Under the pieces are notes generated by a model. It saw only the letters and a list, made by a program, of their open reading frames with translations, was not told the DNA's origin and searched no databases. The translations under genes were made by a program, and so were the position numbers. Below are positions 1 through 8,947 of a stretch of DNA of 64,000 nt, piece by piece; the first letter of the stretch is position 1, and the number at the start of each line of letters is the position of its first letter. Source of the DNA: Bryobacteraceae bacterium (GTDB taxonomy: Bacteria > Acidobacteriota > Terriglobia > Bryobacterales > Bryobacteraceae); NCBI GenBank assembly GCA_025928545.1, contig JAICJH010000020.1, positions 1 through 64,000 of the forward strand, read 5' to 3'.

Positions 1-144
1 CGGCGTAAGTCCGCCGCGCTACAGAAGCCGCTCAATTCATTGGCGGCGGGTGATACGGAGCTTGCAACGACATGGGCAACCGACCCGCCGCAACGACGTT
101 CTTTTTCCTCGCCGCAAGGTGTTCGAAAAAGGATGTCACTGTTA

Positions 145-180
145 TTTGAAAATCGAAAATTTATCCCCACGCGCCGTGGG
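145..180 (-). terminator. Candidate intrinsic terminator after the beta-lactamase gene
   Basis: A perfect 6-bp stem (CCCACG at 166-171 and CGTGGG at 175-180) with a 3-nt loop starts 13 nt beyond the stop codon of the metallo-beta-lactamase gene. Read on the minus strand it is followed by an A/T-rich tract (ATAAATTTT and further T). The position and shape fit a rho-independent terminator for the leftward operon. The stem is short and the T tract is interrupted, so strength is uncertain. I see nothing else in bases 1-192. Confidence 0.5.
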
Positions 181-192
181 ATACGTGTCTCC

Positions 193-1059
193 TTACTTCG
201 GGGATTGCTTTGCCAGTTCTCGCTGAAACGCCCGTTCCCTCTCTGCGACGTAGCTCTTGTATCCCGCCGGATCGATGAACGGATTCGCTCCGCCGGACTG
301 GAGCCGCGGATATTTTTCCAGCATCCCGTAATAATCCCCGTGGGCGCCGAGGAAAATATCGCAGGGCAGGGATTTCAGCACTCGGAAGGTCGTCTCGTAA
401 TCCTGCGCGATCTGCGGATATGCCGAATTATTCACCAGTTTGAATCCCTGATTCACATTCGGGCTGCCGACAATTACGACATCGTAAGTCGTCCCGCCGT
501 CGGTTAGCTTCATCGTCCAGGTCGTGCAGCCTTTCGTATGACCTGGAGTCTTGTGCGCCACCAGCGTGGCCCCGCCGAGTTTGACTTCCTCGCCATCGTG
601 CAGCACCTTATCCACCTTCGTTGCGGGATACAAACTGCTCGGCGTATTTCCATACTGGAAATCATCCTTGCCGCCGGTTTCCACCACCGATACATCGGTG
701 TCCATCACCATATACTGCGCCCCGGTTAGCTTCTTAACGGCGGCGCTGCCGGCATTGTGATCCCAGTGGGCATGACTGATCAGCAGAATCTTCGTATCGC
801 TGAACTTGAACCCAAGCTTTTCGACGCTCGCCTGGATCAGCGGGACAGAACTTTCCAGACTGCTGTTGATCAGAATATTGCCCTGCGGGGTAACCACCAG
901 ATACGAGGCGAGGCCCTTGCTGCCAACGTAATAGAGATTGCCGGCGATCTTATGCGGTGTGAATGGCTCAGTCCAGTCAGGCGTCTGCGCGAACAGACCT
1001 CCGGACAAGGCCGCCAGGATGATAACCGCCCCTATTTTATTCCGCAGTTTCAAGAACAC
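193..1059 (-). CDS. Subclass B3 metallo-beta-lactamase, exported
   Basis: This is a periplasmic MBL-fold enzyme expected to hydrolyse beta-lactam rings with two zinc ions. The zinc motif HAHWDH, the later PGHTKG histidine and the C-terminal GAHGDYY histidine follow the B3 pattern, and the N-terminus carries a hydrophobic signal peptide ending near LFAQ. The frame is open to an ATG at 1083, but a GTG at 1059 has a strong GGAGG seven bases upstream, so I use that start (about 288 residues, normal for B3). It overlaps the end of the permease gene by 23 bp, which suggests translational coupling at the end of a helicase-permease operon. Chromosomal B3 enzymes are common in soil bacteria. The actual substrate is inferred, since related folds can hydrolyse other compounds. 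Confidence 0.88.
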   Translation of the reverse strand: MFLKLRNKIGAVIILAALSGGLFAQTPDWTEPFTPHKIAGNLYYVGSKGLASYLVVTPQGNILINSSLESSVPLIQASVEKLGFKFSDTKILLISHAHWDHNAGSAAVKKLTGAQYMVMDTDVSVVETGGKDDFQYGNTPSSLYPATKVDKVLHDGEEVKLGGATLVAHKTPGHTKGCTTWTMKLTDGGTTYDVVIVGSPNVNQGFKLVNNSAYPQIAQDYETTFRVLKSLPCDIFLGAHGDYYGMLEKYPRLQSGGANPFIDPAGYKSYVAERERAFQRELAKQSPK

Positions 1060-2539
1060 TGTTCTTCCTCCCGAACATTGCATAGATTATCAGGCCGATT
1101 GCCAGCCACACGAAAAATCGAAGCCACGTCATCAGGGGCAGCGCCAGCATCAATACCAGACAAAACACGATTGAGATGATCGGCATTACCGGACACCACG
1201 GCACGCGAAAGCTGCGGGGTCGTTCCGGCTGGGTTTTCCGGAGGACGAGCACGCCGGCCGAAACCACAATGAACGCGAACAGCGTACCGATGTTCGACAG
1301 GTCGGCGAAAGTGTCGATATCCCAGATGCCGGCCGGAATTCCGACCACCAGGCCCGCGATCCATGTACTGACGTGCGGTGTCTCGAAACGGGGGTGCACT
1401 TTCGAAAACAACCTTGGGAGCAGGCCGTCACGCGACATCGCAAACCAGATGCGCGCCTGCCCATACTGGAAAACCATCAGCGACGAAATCATTCCAACCA
1501 GCGCCCCCACGGTCACCCACCCGCGAATTTTATTCATACCGAGATGCTTCAGGGCGTCGGCTACGGGGGCATCGGTGTTGAGTGTGGACCACGGCGCGAT
1601 ACCCGTAAGCGTGAGCGCCACCGCGATATAGAGCACGGCACAAACCACCAGCGTCACGATAATTCCGACGGGCATGTCGCGCTGCGGATTTTTGCATTCC
1701 TCGGCTGCAGTGGATACGGAATCGAAGCCGATGTAAGTAAAGAACACAATGGCCGAGCCCGTCAGCATTCCGGGAATGCCGTTGGGAAGAAACGGATGCC
1801 AGTTCGACGTATTCACCGCATGAGCCGCGCCGATGACAAAGATCAGAATTGCCGCGATCTTAATCCCGACCATCACGTTATTCGCCGTGGCGCTTTCCCG
1901 AATGCCGCGCACGAGGATCCACGTCAAAACCAGCAATACAACGAACGCCATCAGGTTGAAGTAACTGCCGCTGGGAACTCCGCTTGGGCCGATTGGCGAT
2001 TTCGCGATGGCGGCGGGCAAATGGAAATGGAAAACGTTGTCGAACAGGTCGTTCAGATAATTCGAGAACCCCACCGCGACCGCCATATTGGAAACGGCGT
2101 ACTCGAGGATCAGATCCCAGCCGATGATCCACGCGAAAATCTCCCCGAGCGTCGCGTAGGCGTAGGTGTAGGCGCTGCCGGCAATGGGGATCATCGACGC
2201 CAGTTCCGCGTAGCAGAGGGCCGCGAAACCGCAGACCAGCGCGGTGACTAAAAACGACAGGGAAATGCCGGGCCCCGCGCCCAGCCGTCCAATGGTGGAG
2301 ACGGCGTTGCCGCCGTTCAACATCAGATCGAGAATGGGCGCGTTGAGGACCGACTTGAATTGCAATTGCTGGCCGGCGGCAGCTGTGCCGGTCAGGATGA
2401 AAATGCCGGAGCCGATGACGGCTCCGACACCCAGACCAATCAGACTCCACGGCCCCAGCGTTTTGCGTAATCGCCGCTCCGGCGCGTGCGAGGCCGAGAT
2501 CAGCGCGTCGATGCCGCGGGTGCGGAGGAGTCGGTTCAT
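1037..2539 (-). CDS. APC-family amino acid permease (cationic amino acid transporter type)
   Basis: This 500-residue inner-membrane protein has about twelve hydrophobic segments and belongs to the amino acid-polyamine-organocation superfamily. The first helix holds the diagnostic glycine-rich stretch GLGVGAVIGSGIF, and helix 3 has the segment with YAELASMIPIAGSAY typical of the CAT/YhdG branch. It probably imports an amino acid by proton symport; the substrate cannot be read from sequence. An N-terminal basic stretch precedes the first helix. It sits 16 nt after the small basic gene and overlaps the beta-lactamase start, so all four genes from 5243 to 193 look co-transcribed. Confidence 0.9.
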   Translation of the reverse strand: MNRLLRTRGIDALISASHAPERRLRKTLGPWSLIGLGVGAVIGSGIFILTGTAAAGQQLQFKSVLNAPILDLMLNGGNAVSTIGRLGAGPGISLSFLVTALVCGFAALCYAELASMIPIAGSAYTYAYATLGEIFAWIIGWDLILEYAVSNMAVAVGFSNYLNDLFDNVFHFHLPAAIAKSPIGPSGVPSGSYFNLMAFVVLLVLTWILVRGIRESATANNVMVGIKIAAILIFVIGAAHAVNTSNWHPFLPNGIPGMLTGSAIVFFTYIGFDSVSTAAEECKNPQRDMPVGIIVTLVVCAVLYIAVALTLTGIAPWSTLNTDAPVADALKHLGMNKIRGWVTVGALVGMISSLMVFQYGQARIWFAMSRDGLLPRLFSKVHPRFETPHVSTWIAGLVVGIPAGIWDIDTFADLSNIGTLFAFIVVSAGVLVLRKTQPERPRSFRVPWCPVMPIISIVFCLVLMLALPLMTWLRFFVWLAIGLIIYAMFGRKNSVLETAE

Positions 2540-2555
2540 CGCCTGCCGCGCAAGA

Positions 2556-2720
2556 CTACCGCTTACGGACGGCCTGACCCTTGATCATCTGCTTAACTTT
2601 TTTCTTCATTGAGCCGCGGGCCACGGTGGAGGCGCGCTTGGCTTTCGGCGCAGCCTTCTTTCGCGCGGCGCGCTTCAGCTTCTTGCGTTCTTCGGTTGAT
2701 TCAATTTTCTTTGTGTTCAT
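2556..2720 (-). CDS. Small lysine/arginine-rich basic protein (54 residues)
   Basis: This short frame runs from an ATG at 2720 to a TAG at 2556. It lies exactly in the gap between the helicase stop (12 nt upstream) and the permease start (16 nt downstream). The product is extremely basic: nearly half of its 54 residues are Lys or Arg, with runs such as RAARKKAAPKAKRA, and it has no cysteine or membrane segment. The composition resembles small nucleic-acid-binding or histone H1-like tails, but I recognise no family. Its tight fit between two genes and its strong compositional bias support a real gene. No strong ribosome-binding site is visible, so translation may be coupled to the helicase. 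Confidence 0.6.
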   Translation of the reverse strand: MNTKKIESTEERKKLKRAARKKAAPKAKRASTVARGSMKKKVKQMIKGQAVRKR

Positions 2721-2732
2721 CGTTAATGTGTA

Positions 2733-5243
2733 TCAGGCCTTTTTCAGACCCGCGTATTTCTCCACTAGTTTCTTTAACCCGTAGTGATCGAAAACGACCA
2801 CAATCTTCGCGTCGGCTCCGTCGCCTTCCCGCCGGACAACGGTGCCTCTGCCGTATTTGGGGTGCTCTACTACTGTACCTGTTGAGGTTGGACGTTTTGG
2901 AGGGGCGGGCGCCGCGGGGAGTACCGTGCGGGGCTTGGGGGGCGGAATCGGCTGGCTCCGCACCTGGATGACCGGCTCCTCCCATGGCGGGCGATTGTCG
3001 TCGGAGGCAGGCGCAAAAAGCCCTCCCTGCCTGCTCTGGGGCGGGCTGGCGGGCCGCGGGGGAGCTGCTGGAGGCGGTGCCGGAACGGCTGGTTTTTGCG
3101 CCGGCACATTCGCGGGGGGCCCCCCAAAACCGCGCACCGGCACGTTCACGCCGCGCTGCTTGAAAAACTCCGATACATTTTCGAGCGAATTGTACGTCTT
3201 GCCGGTATAGAGATTCTTCCGGGCTTCCTGCCGGACACTGGAACGCTCCGCCGAGAGGTCCACCTGCGGCCGCGAGGGTTGCTCATAGTCGTCATCGTCG
3301 TCCGGCACGCCGAGATTGATGACGAGATTCTCCGGAATCTCCTTGAGGAAACGCGACGGCAGGCTGCGTTCCTGCTCGCCGCCTCCGAAGCGCCGGCGAT
3401 ACCTCGCCCAGCTCAGAATCAGCCGTTTTTCCGCCCGGGTCATCCCGACATAGCAGAGCCGCCGCTCTTCTTCCATCGCGGCGTCGTTCAGCAGCGAGCG
3501 GCTGTGAGGAAACAGCTTTTCCTCCATGCCCGCCAGGAATACGACGGGAAACTCCAGGCCTTTCGCATTGTGCAACGTCATCAGCGTGATCTGCGCCTGT
3601 TCGTCGATCGCATCCGTTTGCGCCACCAGCGCGGCGTGATCCAGAAAATCGTTGATCGTCTCGCCGCGTTCCACGGCTTCGCGCGCCGCGTTCATCAGTT
3701 CGTTGAGATTCTCCAGCCGAGCCTGAGCTTCGGGCGAATTCTCCTGCTCGAGCATCGCGCGATAGCCGGTGCGCTCTTCGATATGGGAGAGAGCCACATG
3801 CAGAGGCTGCGATTTTACCGCTTCGGCCAGCTCTTCCACCAGAAGCCGGAAGACGTTGAAAGCCGAGTGGGCGCGGGTTCCGAACTGTTTGTCGTCGAAA
3901 AGATGAAGGAAAGCATCCCACAGGCTGAGCCCGTTCTGCGCCGCATACTGCTCGGCCTGTTCCACCGTGGTTTTGCCGATGCCGCGCGCGGGCGTGTTGA
4001 TGATGCGGTTCAGTGCGATGGAATCGGTCTGCGTTTGCGCAAATTTGAGGTAAGCCAGAATATCTTTGACTTCAGCGCGTTGGTAATAACTGATGCCGCC
4101 GACAACGTTGTACTTGATGTTGTAGCGCCGCATTGCTTCTTCAATCTGGCGCGATTGTGAATTCGTCCGGTAGAGCACCGCGACTTTGCGGTCCGGGTAC
4201 TGGCGAAGAATCTTCTTGATCGTGTCGGCAATGAACAGGGCTTCATTTTCCGCGTCCTGCGCCGGGTAGATCGTGATTTGATCGCCCTCGTCGGATTCCG
4301 TCCAGAGCCATTTGCCCTTGCGCTCCAGATTGTTCGAAATCACCACGCTGGCGGCTTCGAGAATGTTCTTCGTGGAGCGATAATTTTGCTCGAGCCGGAT
4401 CGTTTTCGCCCGAGGGAAATCTTTCTCGAAGTCGAGAATATTCCGGATATCGGCTCCGCGCCAGCTGTAAATCGACTGGTCTTCATCGCCTACAACGCAG
4501 ATGTTGTCGTGCCGTTGCGACAGCAGCCGCATCAGTTCATACTGGCTGCGATTCGTATCCTGATACTCGTCGATCATGATGTAGCTCAGGCGACGATTCC
4601 AGGCATCCCGCGTGGCCTGATCGTGGGCGAGGAGGCGCACGGTTTCGAGCAGCAGATCGTCGAAATCGAGTGCGTTGGCCTGGCGCAGAGCCTTTTCATA
4701 CTCTTCGAAAACAGCGGCGATGCGGGTCATACGCGGATCGCTGGCCTTCGCGTAAAGATCCTGCGGCGATTCCTTCAGGCTCTTCGACTGGCTGATCTGC
4801 GACATGGCCGTGCGGTGCGGAATCGCCTTATCGTCAAGCCCCATCCGCTTGTAGGCCGCCTTGATGATCGAGAGCTGGTCGTCATCGTCGTAAATCGAAA
4901 AGGTCCGCGTGAAACCGGGCCGGATCTGCGCGAGCGCGTCGCCGTCGCGGCGCAGCAGCCGCACACAGAACGAATGGAAAGTGGAAACCAGGGGCGTCGA
5001 TGAGAGCTCGAAGCCCTCCAGATGGGACGCTACGCGCTCACGCATTTCGCCGGCGGCTTTGTTGGTAAACGTAACCGCCATGATGGAAAACGGCGGCACT
5101 TTGACCGCCGTGATCAGGTGCGCGATGCGATTCGTAATGACCCGCGTTTTACCGCTGCCCGCCCCGGCAAGGATCAGGACAGGCCCTTCGGTGGTAGCGA
5201 CGGCTTCACGCTGAGGGGGATTGAGACCGGAAAGAAAATCCAC
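2733..5243 (-). CDS. pcrA: ATP-dependent DNA helicase, UvrD/PcrA type
   Basis: This is an 836-residue superfamily 1A 3'-5' helicase acting in nucleotide excision and mismatch repair and in clearing recombination intermediates. The N-terminus LNPPQREAV is the Q-motif region. Walker A is GAGSGKT near residue 30, motif II is DEYQD near 225, and motif III is GDEDQSIYSWRGAD near 252. Motif V/VI sequences (TLMTLHNAKGLEF, YVGMTRAEKRL) follow. A proline-rich linker of about 100 residues precedes a C-terminal Tudor-like module (VEHPKYGRGTV), which binds RNA polymerase in PcrA/UvrD. It is the first gene of the leftward unit ending at the beta-lactamase and diverges from the Rieske gene across 45 bp. 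Confidence 0.95.
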   Translation of the reverse strand: MDFLSGLNPPQREAVATTEGPVLILAGAGSGKTRVITNRIAHLITAVKVPPFSIMAVTFTNKAAGEMRERVASHLEGFELSSTPLVSTFHSFCVRLLRRDGDALAQIRPGFTRTFSIYDDDDQLSIIKAAYKRMGLDDKAIPHRTAMSQISQSKSLKESPQDLYAKASDPRMTRIAAVFEEYEKALRQANALDFDDLLLETVRLLAHDQATRDAWNRRLSYIMIDEYQDTNRSQYELMRLLSQRHDNICVVGDEDQSIYSWRGADIRNILDFEKDFPRAKTIRLEQNYRSTKNILEAASVVISNNLERKGKWLWTESDEGDQITIYPAQDAENEALFIADTIKKILRQYPDRKVAVLYRTNSQSRQIEEAMRRYNIKYNVVGGISYYQRAEVKDILAYLKFAQTQTDSIALNRIINTPARGIGKTTVEQAEQYAAQNGLSLWDAFLHLFDDKQFGTRAHSAFNVFRLLVEELAEAVKSQPLHVALSHIEERTGYRAMLEQENSPEAQARLENLNELMNAAREAVERGETINDFLDHAALVAQTDAIDEQAQITLMTLHNAKGLEFPVVFLAGMEEKLFPHSRSLLNDAAMEEERRLCYVGMTRAEKRLILSWARYRRRFGGGEQERSLPSRFLKEIPENLVINLGVPDDDDDYEQPSRPQVDLSAERSSVRQEARKNLYTGKTYNSLENVSEFFKQRGVNVPVRGFGGPPANVPAQKPAVPAPPPAAPPRPASPPQSRQGGLFAPASDDNRPPWEEPVIQVRSQPIPPPKPRTVLPAAPAPPKRPTSTGTVVEHPKYGRGTVVRREGDGADAKIVVVFDHYGLKKLVEKYAGLKKA

Positions 5244-5288
5244 TTAAATTCCATTTTCGCAGGTGGCTTGCTCCACTACACTGAATGA

Positions 5289-5603
5289 ATGGGTTGGACG
5301 AAATTGGCGACGGTCGGTGAGTTGCCGCCCGATTCCGTCATCGAAGTGGAACACGAGGGCGAGCGCTACGCGATCTGCAATGCGGGCGGCGAAATGCGCG
5401 CTCTGTCGGGTGTTTGCCCGCATCACGGCGGACCGCTGGGGCAGGGCACCGTCATTCAGGGCCTGCTGGTTTGCCCCTGGCATATGTGGGAATTCGATTC
5501 CAAAAGCGGCGTCTGCCTGGTCGACCCGACCCGCGGTGTTCCCACCTTTCCCGTGAAGGTGGAAGGCACTCGCGTCTACGTGGATATACCGGAAAATGCC
5601 TGA
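5289..5603 (+). CDS. Rieske [2Fe-2S] ferredoxin-like protein (NirD type)
   Basis: This 104-residue soluble protein consists of a single Rieske domain. The cluster ligands are visible as CPHHGG near residue 43 and CPWHMWEFD near 63, the standard C-x-H and C-x-x-H pair. There is no signal peptide or membrane anchor, so it should act in the cytoplasm as an electron carrier or as a small subunit of an oxygenase or reductase. No partner oxygenase lies nearby. Its stop overlaps the mutM start by 8 bp, so the two are translated together. Confidence 0.88.
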   Translation: MGWTKLATVGELPPDSVIEVEHEGERYAICNAGGEMRALSGVCPHHGGPLGQGTVIQGLLVCPWHMWEFDSKSGVCLVDPTRGVPTFPVKVEGTRVYVDIPENA

Positions 5604-6384
5604 ACTCCCCGAAGTGGAAACAGTGGTTCGAACCCTGCGGCCGGCGATTGTCGGACGACGCATCGTCAATGCCGAACTCACCGGCCTGCGGGTGCTGATC
5701 GGCTCGGCCCGCAAGACGGCGAACGCGCTGGCCGGGAAGAAGATCGTCGCCGTGGAGCGGTACGGCAAATTCATCGCCATCCGCCTCGACCGCGGCTATC
5801 TCGTCGTCCACCTCGGGATGACAGGCAGGCTTCTGATCGATGGCGCGATGTCGAAGTGGACTCATGCCATCTTCACCCTGGACAAGGGCGCGCTGCTGTA
5901 CGAAGATCCGCGCCAGTTCGGGCGAATCGAGTACGGCGATGAATTGCCGGCTCGTGTGGCCGCGCTCGGGCCGGAACCGCTCGAAGTTTCGCTCGATGAG
6001 TTTATCCGCCGGCTGAAGCTTCGGAAATCGCCGGTCAAGGCGGTTTTGCTGAATCAGGCGGTGGTGCGGGGCGTTGGAAATATTTACGCGGACGAGGCGT
6101 TGTTCCGGGCGGGCGTGCATCCGAAACGCGTTGCCTCTTCGCTGCGAGCCGATCGGGTCGAGCGGATTTTCAAAGCCATGCGCGAAGTGCTGGCCGAAGC
6201 GATCGCCAGCCGCGGCTCGTCGGTTTCAAACTATGTGGATGCGGAGGGCAACCGCGGCGGTTTCCAGGCCGATCACCGCGTCTACCAGCGCACGGGCGAA
6301 CCCTGTGTGAGCTGCGGCGCGCCGATCAAAAGGATCGTGGTGGGGCAGCGTTCCACGCACTATTGCTCCAAATGCCAGAAGTGA
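5596..6384 (+). CDS. mutM: Formamidopyrimidine-DNA glycosylase
   Basis: This bifunctional glycosylase/AP lyase removes 8-oxoguanine and ring-opened purines. It starts with the canonical MPELPEVET, where the proline after Met is the catalytic nucleophile and the following Glu is essential. The helix-two-turn-helix region is near residues 150-175 (NQAVVRGVGNIYADEALF). The C-terminal zinc finger keeps all four cysteines (CVSCG and CSKCQ). At 262 residues it has the normal length. It overlaps the Rieske gene upstream and the permease downstream. Confidence 0.97.
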   Translation: MPELPEVETVVRTLRPAIVGRRIVNAELTGLRVLIGSARKTANALAGKKIVAVERYGKFIAIRLDRGYLVVHLGMTGRLLIDGAMSKWTHAIFTLDKGALLYEDPRQFGRIEYGDELPARVAALGPEPLEVSLDEFIRRLKLRKSPVKAVLLNQAVVRGVGNIYADEALFRAGVHPKRVASSLRADRVERIFKAMREVLAEAIASRGSSVSNYVDAEGNRGGFQADHRVYQRTGEPCVSCGAPIKRIVVGQRSTHYCSKCQK

Positions 6385-7697
6385 AGGTGCCCGCCGCCCG
6401 GGTCACCCTGTGGCCATTTGTCGGGGCGCTTTACCTGATCGTCGCCGGCGGTCCGTTCGGACTGGAAGATATCGTCGGCTCTTCCGGATACATCGGCGCG
6501 ATCCTTATCCTTCTGGCGACGCCGCTCGTCTGGAGCCTGCCGACCGCCCTCATGGTGAGCGAGCTTTCCAGCGCCATCCCGGAAGAAGGCGGGTATTATC
6601 GCTGGGTCATGCGCGGGATGGGTCGATTCTGGGGGTTCCAGGAAGGCTGGCTATCGCTCGCCGGCAGCATCTTCGATATGGCGATTTATCCGACGCTTTT
6701 CGTGAGCTATCTGCAGCGCCTCGCGCCGTCGCTCGTTGCCGGACACCGCGGTGTTCTGATTGGCATCGCTCTGATCGCCGTGTGCGCGGCATGGAATTTG
6801 CTTGGCGCGACCGCGGTCGGCAACGGTTCATTGACGATGACGCTGCTGCTGCTTTCGCCCTTCGCGGTGCTGGCCGTTTACGCTGTCATGCATGCCGGAA
6901 CCGCGGACGGCCATGCGCCCGTTCCTCTGCGACACGTCGATTTCCTGGCGGGTCTCCTCATCGCAATGTGGAATTATATGGGCTGGGATAATCCGACGAC
7001 CATCGCCGAAGAGGTGGATCGTCCGCAGTACACTTATCCCCGCGCGATGGCGATCGGCGTGGTCCTCGTGGCCCTGACCTATGTGCTGCCGATCGGCGCA
7101 GTCGCCATGACGGGCCTCGATCCGAATCGCTGGACAACCGGTGGCTGGCCTGACGTCGCCCGCGCTTTGGGCGGCAAAGAGGCATTAGCGCTGGCACTCA
7201 CGGCGGCGGGAATGGTGGGAGCGTTCGGCACATTCAACGCGCTCACGTTGAGCATTTCCCGGCTCCCGGCTGTGATGGCGGAAGACGGATTTCTGCCGGC
7301 CGCGCTGACAAAGAGAACACGCAAAACATACGCCCCGTGGGTCTCCATTCTGGTCTGCGCCGGAGCCTGGACCCTTTGTCTGGGGCTGAATTTTTCGAAG
7401 CTGGTGATGCTCGATATTCTGCTGACAGGCCTCAGCATTCTGCTGGAGTTCGCGGCGCTGGTCGCACTGCGGATCAGGGAGCCTGATCTGGAACGACCCT
7501 ATCGGGTGCCGGGAGGAATTGTCGGGGCGGTCGCGATTGGCCTGCCGCCGCTCGCTCTGCTGATTCTCGCCGTTATTCGCAACGATGCGGAGCCGGTGGG
7601 GCCGATCAACGCGCTGCAGCTTGGCGGTCTGATTATTTTGGCGGGCGTCTTCTGCTATTTCATCGCCGGGCGCAGGCCACCGCCACGAAGAGCCTGA
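6372..7697 (+). CDS. APC-family amino acid permease
   Basis: This protein of about 441 residues has roughly twelve membrane segments and the APC superfamily layout. Helix 1 contains VAGGPFGLEDIVGSSG, and a later segment has NYMGWDNPTTIAEEVDRPQ, which is typical of the amino acid/polyamine (LAT-like) transporter branch. The frame extends to a TTG at 6363, but the ATG at 6372 gives a more ordinary N-terminus; either choice overlaps the end of mutM. It closes the rightward Rieske-mutM-permease unit. Substrate is unknown. It is only distantly similar to the permease at 1037-2539, so this is not a recent duplication. Confidence 0.88.
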   Translation: MPEVKVPAARVTLWPFVGALYLIVAGGPFGLEDIVGSSGYIGAILILLATPLVWSLPTALMVSELSSAIPEEGGYYRWVMRGMGRFWGFQEGWLSLAGSIFDMAIYPTLFVSYLQRLAPSLVAGHRGVLIGIALIAVCAAWNLLGATAVGNGSLTMTLLLLSPFAVLAVYAVMHAGTADGHAPVPLRHVDFLAGLLIAMWNYMGWDNPTTIAEEVDRPQYTYPRAMAIGVVLVALTYVLPIGAVAMTGLDPNRWTTGGWPDVARALGGKEALALALTAAGMVGAFGTFNALTLSISRLPAVMAEDGFLPAALTKRTRKTYAPWVSILVCAGAWTLCLGLNFSKLVMLDILLTGLSILLEFAALVALRIREPDLERPYRVPGGIVGAVAIGLPPLALLILAVIRNDAEPVGPINALQLGGLIILAGVFCYFIAGRRPPPRRA

Positions 7698-7721
7698 TGG
7701 CTCCCCGCGGCGGCTGACGAT

Positions 7722-8336
7722 TTACTTGCCGTTGTTTTCGACCTGAAGCTCATTGTCCACGTCGAAGATTCCGGGAACACCCTTGGCGCGCATGCCCGCT
7801 ATCTGCTTATCCATCGCATTGGCAACCACGCCTTCCAGACGTACGTTGCCGTTCTTCACAATGATGTGAATTGACGGTGCGGCGCGATATGCATAGCGTG
7901 CGGAAAGGCTCGCATCGCCGTAAATGGCGCGGTAAACTGCGAGCCGAATCGTGTTGTCATTCGGTGAAAGCGGAAGAACTTCGATGTTGTTAACGACGTT
8001 GGTGACGTCTTTAATTTTCTTCACGGCATTTCCGGCATCGTCCTTCAGGGTCGGATCATTCACCTGGCCGGTCAGGGTTACGGTGCTGCCGTTCACGTTG
8101 AAGCCCAGATCGTCGAACACGCCGTAATATGGCAGCATCAGCAGATTGTGGCGGACCTCACGGATAATCCCGTTTTCGTCGGCGCCACCGCGCAGATAGG
8201 GATCGTAGTGGGCGGCCGCTTTATTATTTTTGTCCTTGTCTTTATCCTTGTCCTTGTCGGCCGCGAAACAAGGTGAAATTGCAACAACCGCGAACGCCGC
8301 GGCGAAGAATGCGGGAAACGATTTGAAAACTCGCAT
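7722..8336 (-). CDS. Secreted protein with two BON domains
   Basis: This 204-residue protein begins with a signal peptide (cleavage near SPCFA) followed by a low-complexity Lys-Asp alternation and then two BON domains (about residues 55-115 and 125-198). BON domains are small alpha-beta modules found in OsmY-like periplasmic proteins and in secretins and are thought to bind membranes or phospholipids. The gene is on the minus strand, divergent from the Fur-family gene. An AGAGGG lies eight bases before the ATG. The role is presumably envelope stress protection, by analogy with OsmY. Confidence 0.8.
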   Translation of the reverse strand: MRVFKSFPAFFAAAFAVVAISPCFAADKDKDKDKDKNNKAAAHYDPYLRGGADENGIIREVRHNLLMLPYYGVFDDLGFNVNGSTVTLTGQVNDPTLKDDAGNAVKKIKDVTNVVNNIEVLPLSPNDNTIRLAVYRAIYGDASLSARYAYRAAPSIHIIVKNGNVRLEGVVANAMDKQIAGMRAKGVPGIFDVDNELQVENNGK

Positions 8337-8420
8337 ATTAGTACCCTCTCAGCAGGGTTTTAGCAATCACCGTGCCAACGTGCGAAAGAGGGAACCGTTA
8401 CACTGAGAGTGCTATCCAGC

Positions 8421-8933
8421 ATGCCGAAAACAGCCAAATCCACAGCCGTTTCAGACCCTTCAGGCGCGGGTGGGATGCGCCTCACGCGGCAGCGGCAGAT
8501 CCTGCTCGATCTGATCGATAAAACCGGCCAGCATCTTGACGCCGAAAGCCTCTATCACTTAGCCAGAGAGAAGGATCCGAAGCTCAACCGGGTAACGGTT
8601 TACCGCACACTCAAGCTGCTGAAGGAAGGCGGACTGGTGGATGAACTCGACCTCATGCATCAGGCTGGCGAGCAGCATTATTACGAAACGCGCCGCAAGC
8701 AGGAACACGCGCACGTGATCTGCCTGAGTTGCGGCAAGGTGGAAGAATTCTTCGGCGCGCCATTACAGCAGCTTCGCCGACAGATTGAATCGCACTTCGG
8801 CTTTGAGATTATCCTGGCCCGTACCGAGGTGGGCGGTTATTGCCCCCACTGCCAGACGATGCGAGCCAGGGAAATGGAATTAGCCGCCAGCGGCGGATTC
8901 GCAGTACGCAAGAAACGATCCGCCGCTAAATAA
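8421..8933 (+). CDS. Fur-family metal-dependent transcriptional regulator
   Basis: This 170-residue protein has the Fur architecture. An N-terminal winged helix (MRLTRQRQILLDLI, then RVTVYRTLKLL as the recognition helix) is followed by a dimerisation domain with metal ligands. The HAHVICLSCGK segment and the final CPHCQ supply the two CxxC pairs of the structural zinc site. An upstream GTG at 8409 is possible, but I prefer the ATG at 8421. Whether it senses iron, zinc, manganese or peroxide cannot be decided from sequence. It is divergent from the BON gene, which could be a target. The C-terminal extension is basic. Confidence 0.9.
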   Translation: MPKTAKSTAVSDPSGAGGMRLTRQRQILLDLIDKTGQHLDAESLYHLAREKDPKLNRVTVYRTLKLLKEGGLVDELDLMHQAGEQHYYETRRKQEHAHVICLSCGKVEEFFGAPLQQLRRQIESHFGFEIILARTEVGGYCPHCQTMRAREMELAASGGFAVRKKRSAAK

Positions 8934-8947
8934 ACCCGCCTTGCCGA

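Noticed and set aside
8231..8262. Short tandem hexamer-like repeat in the BON gene
   Set aside because: It encodes the Lys-Asp alternation in the protein and is explained by that low-complexity linker.
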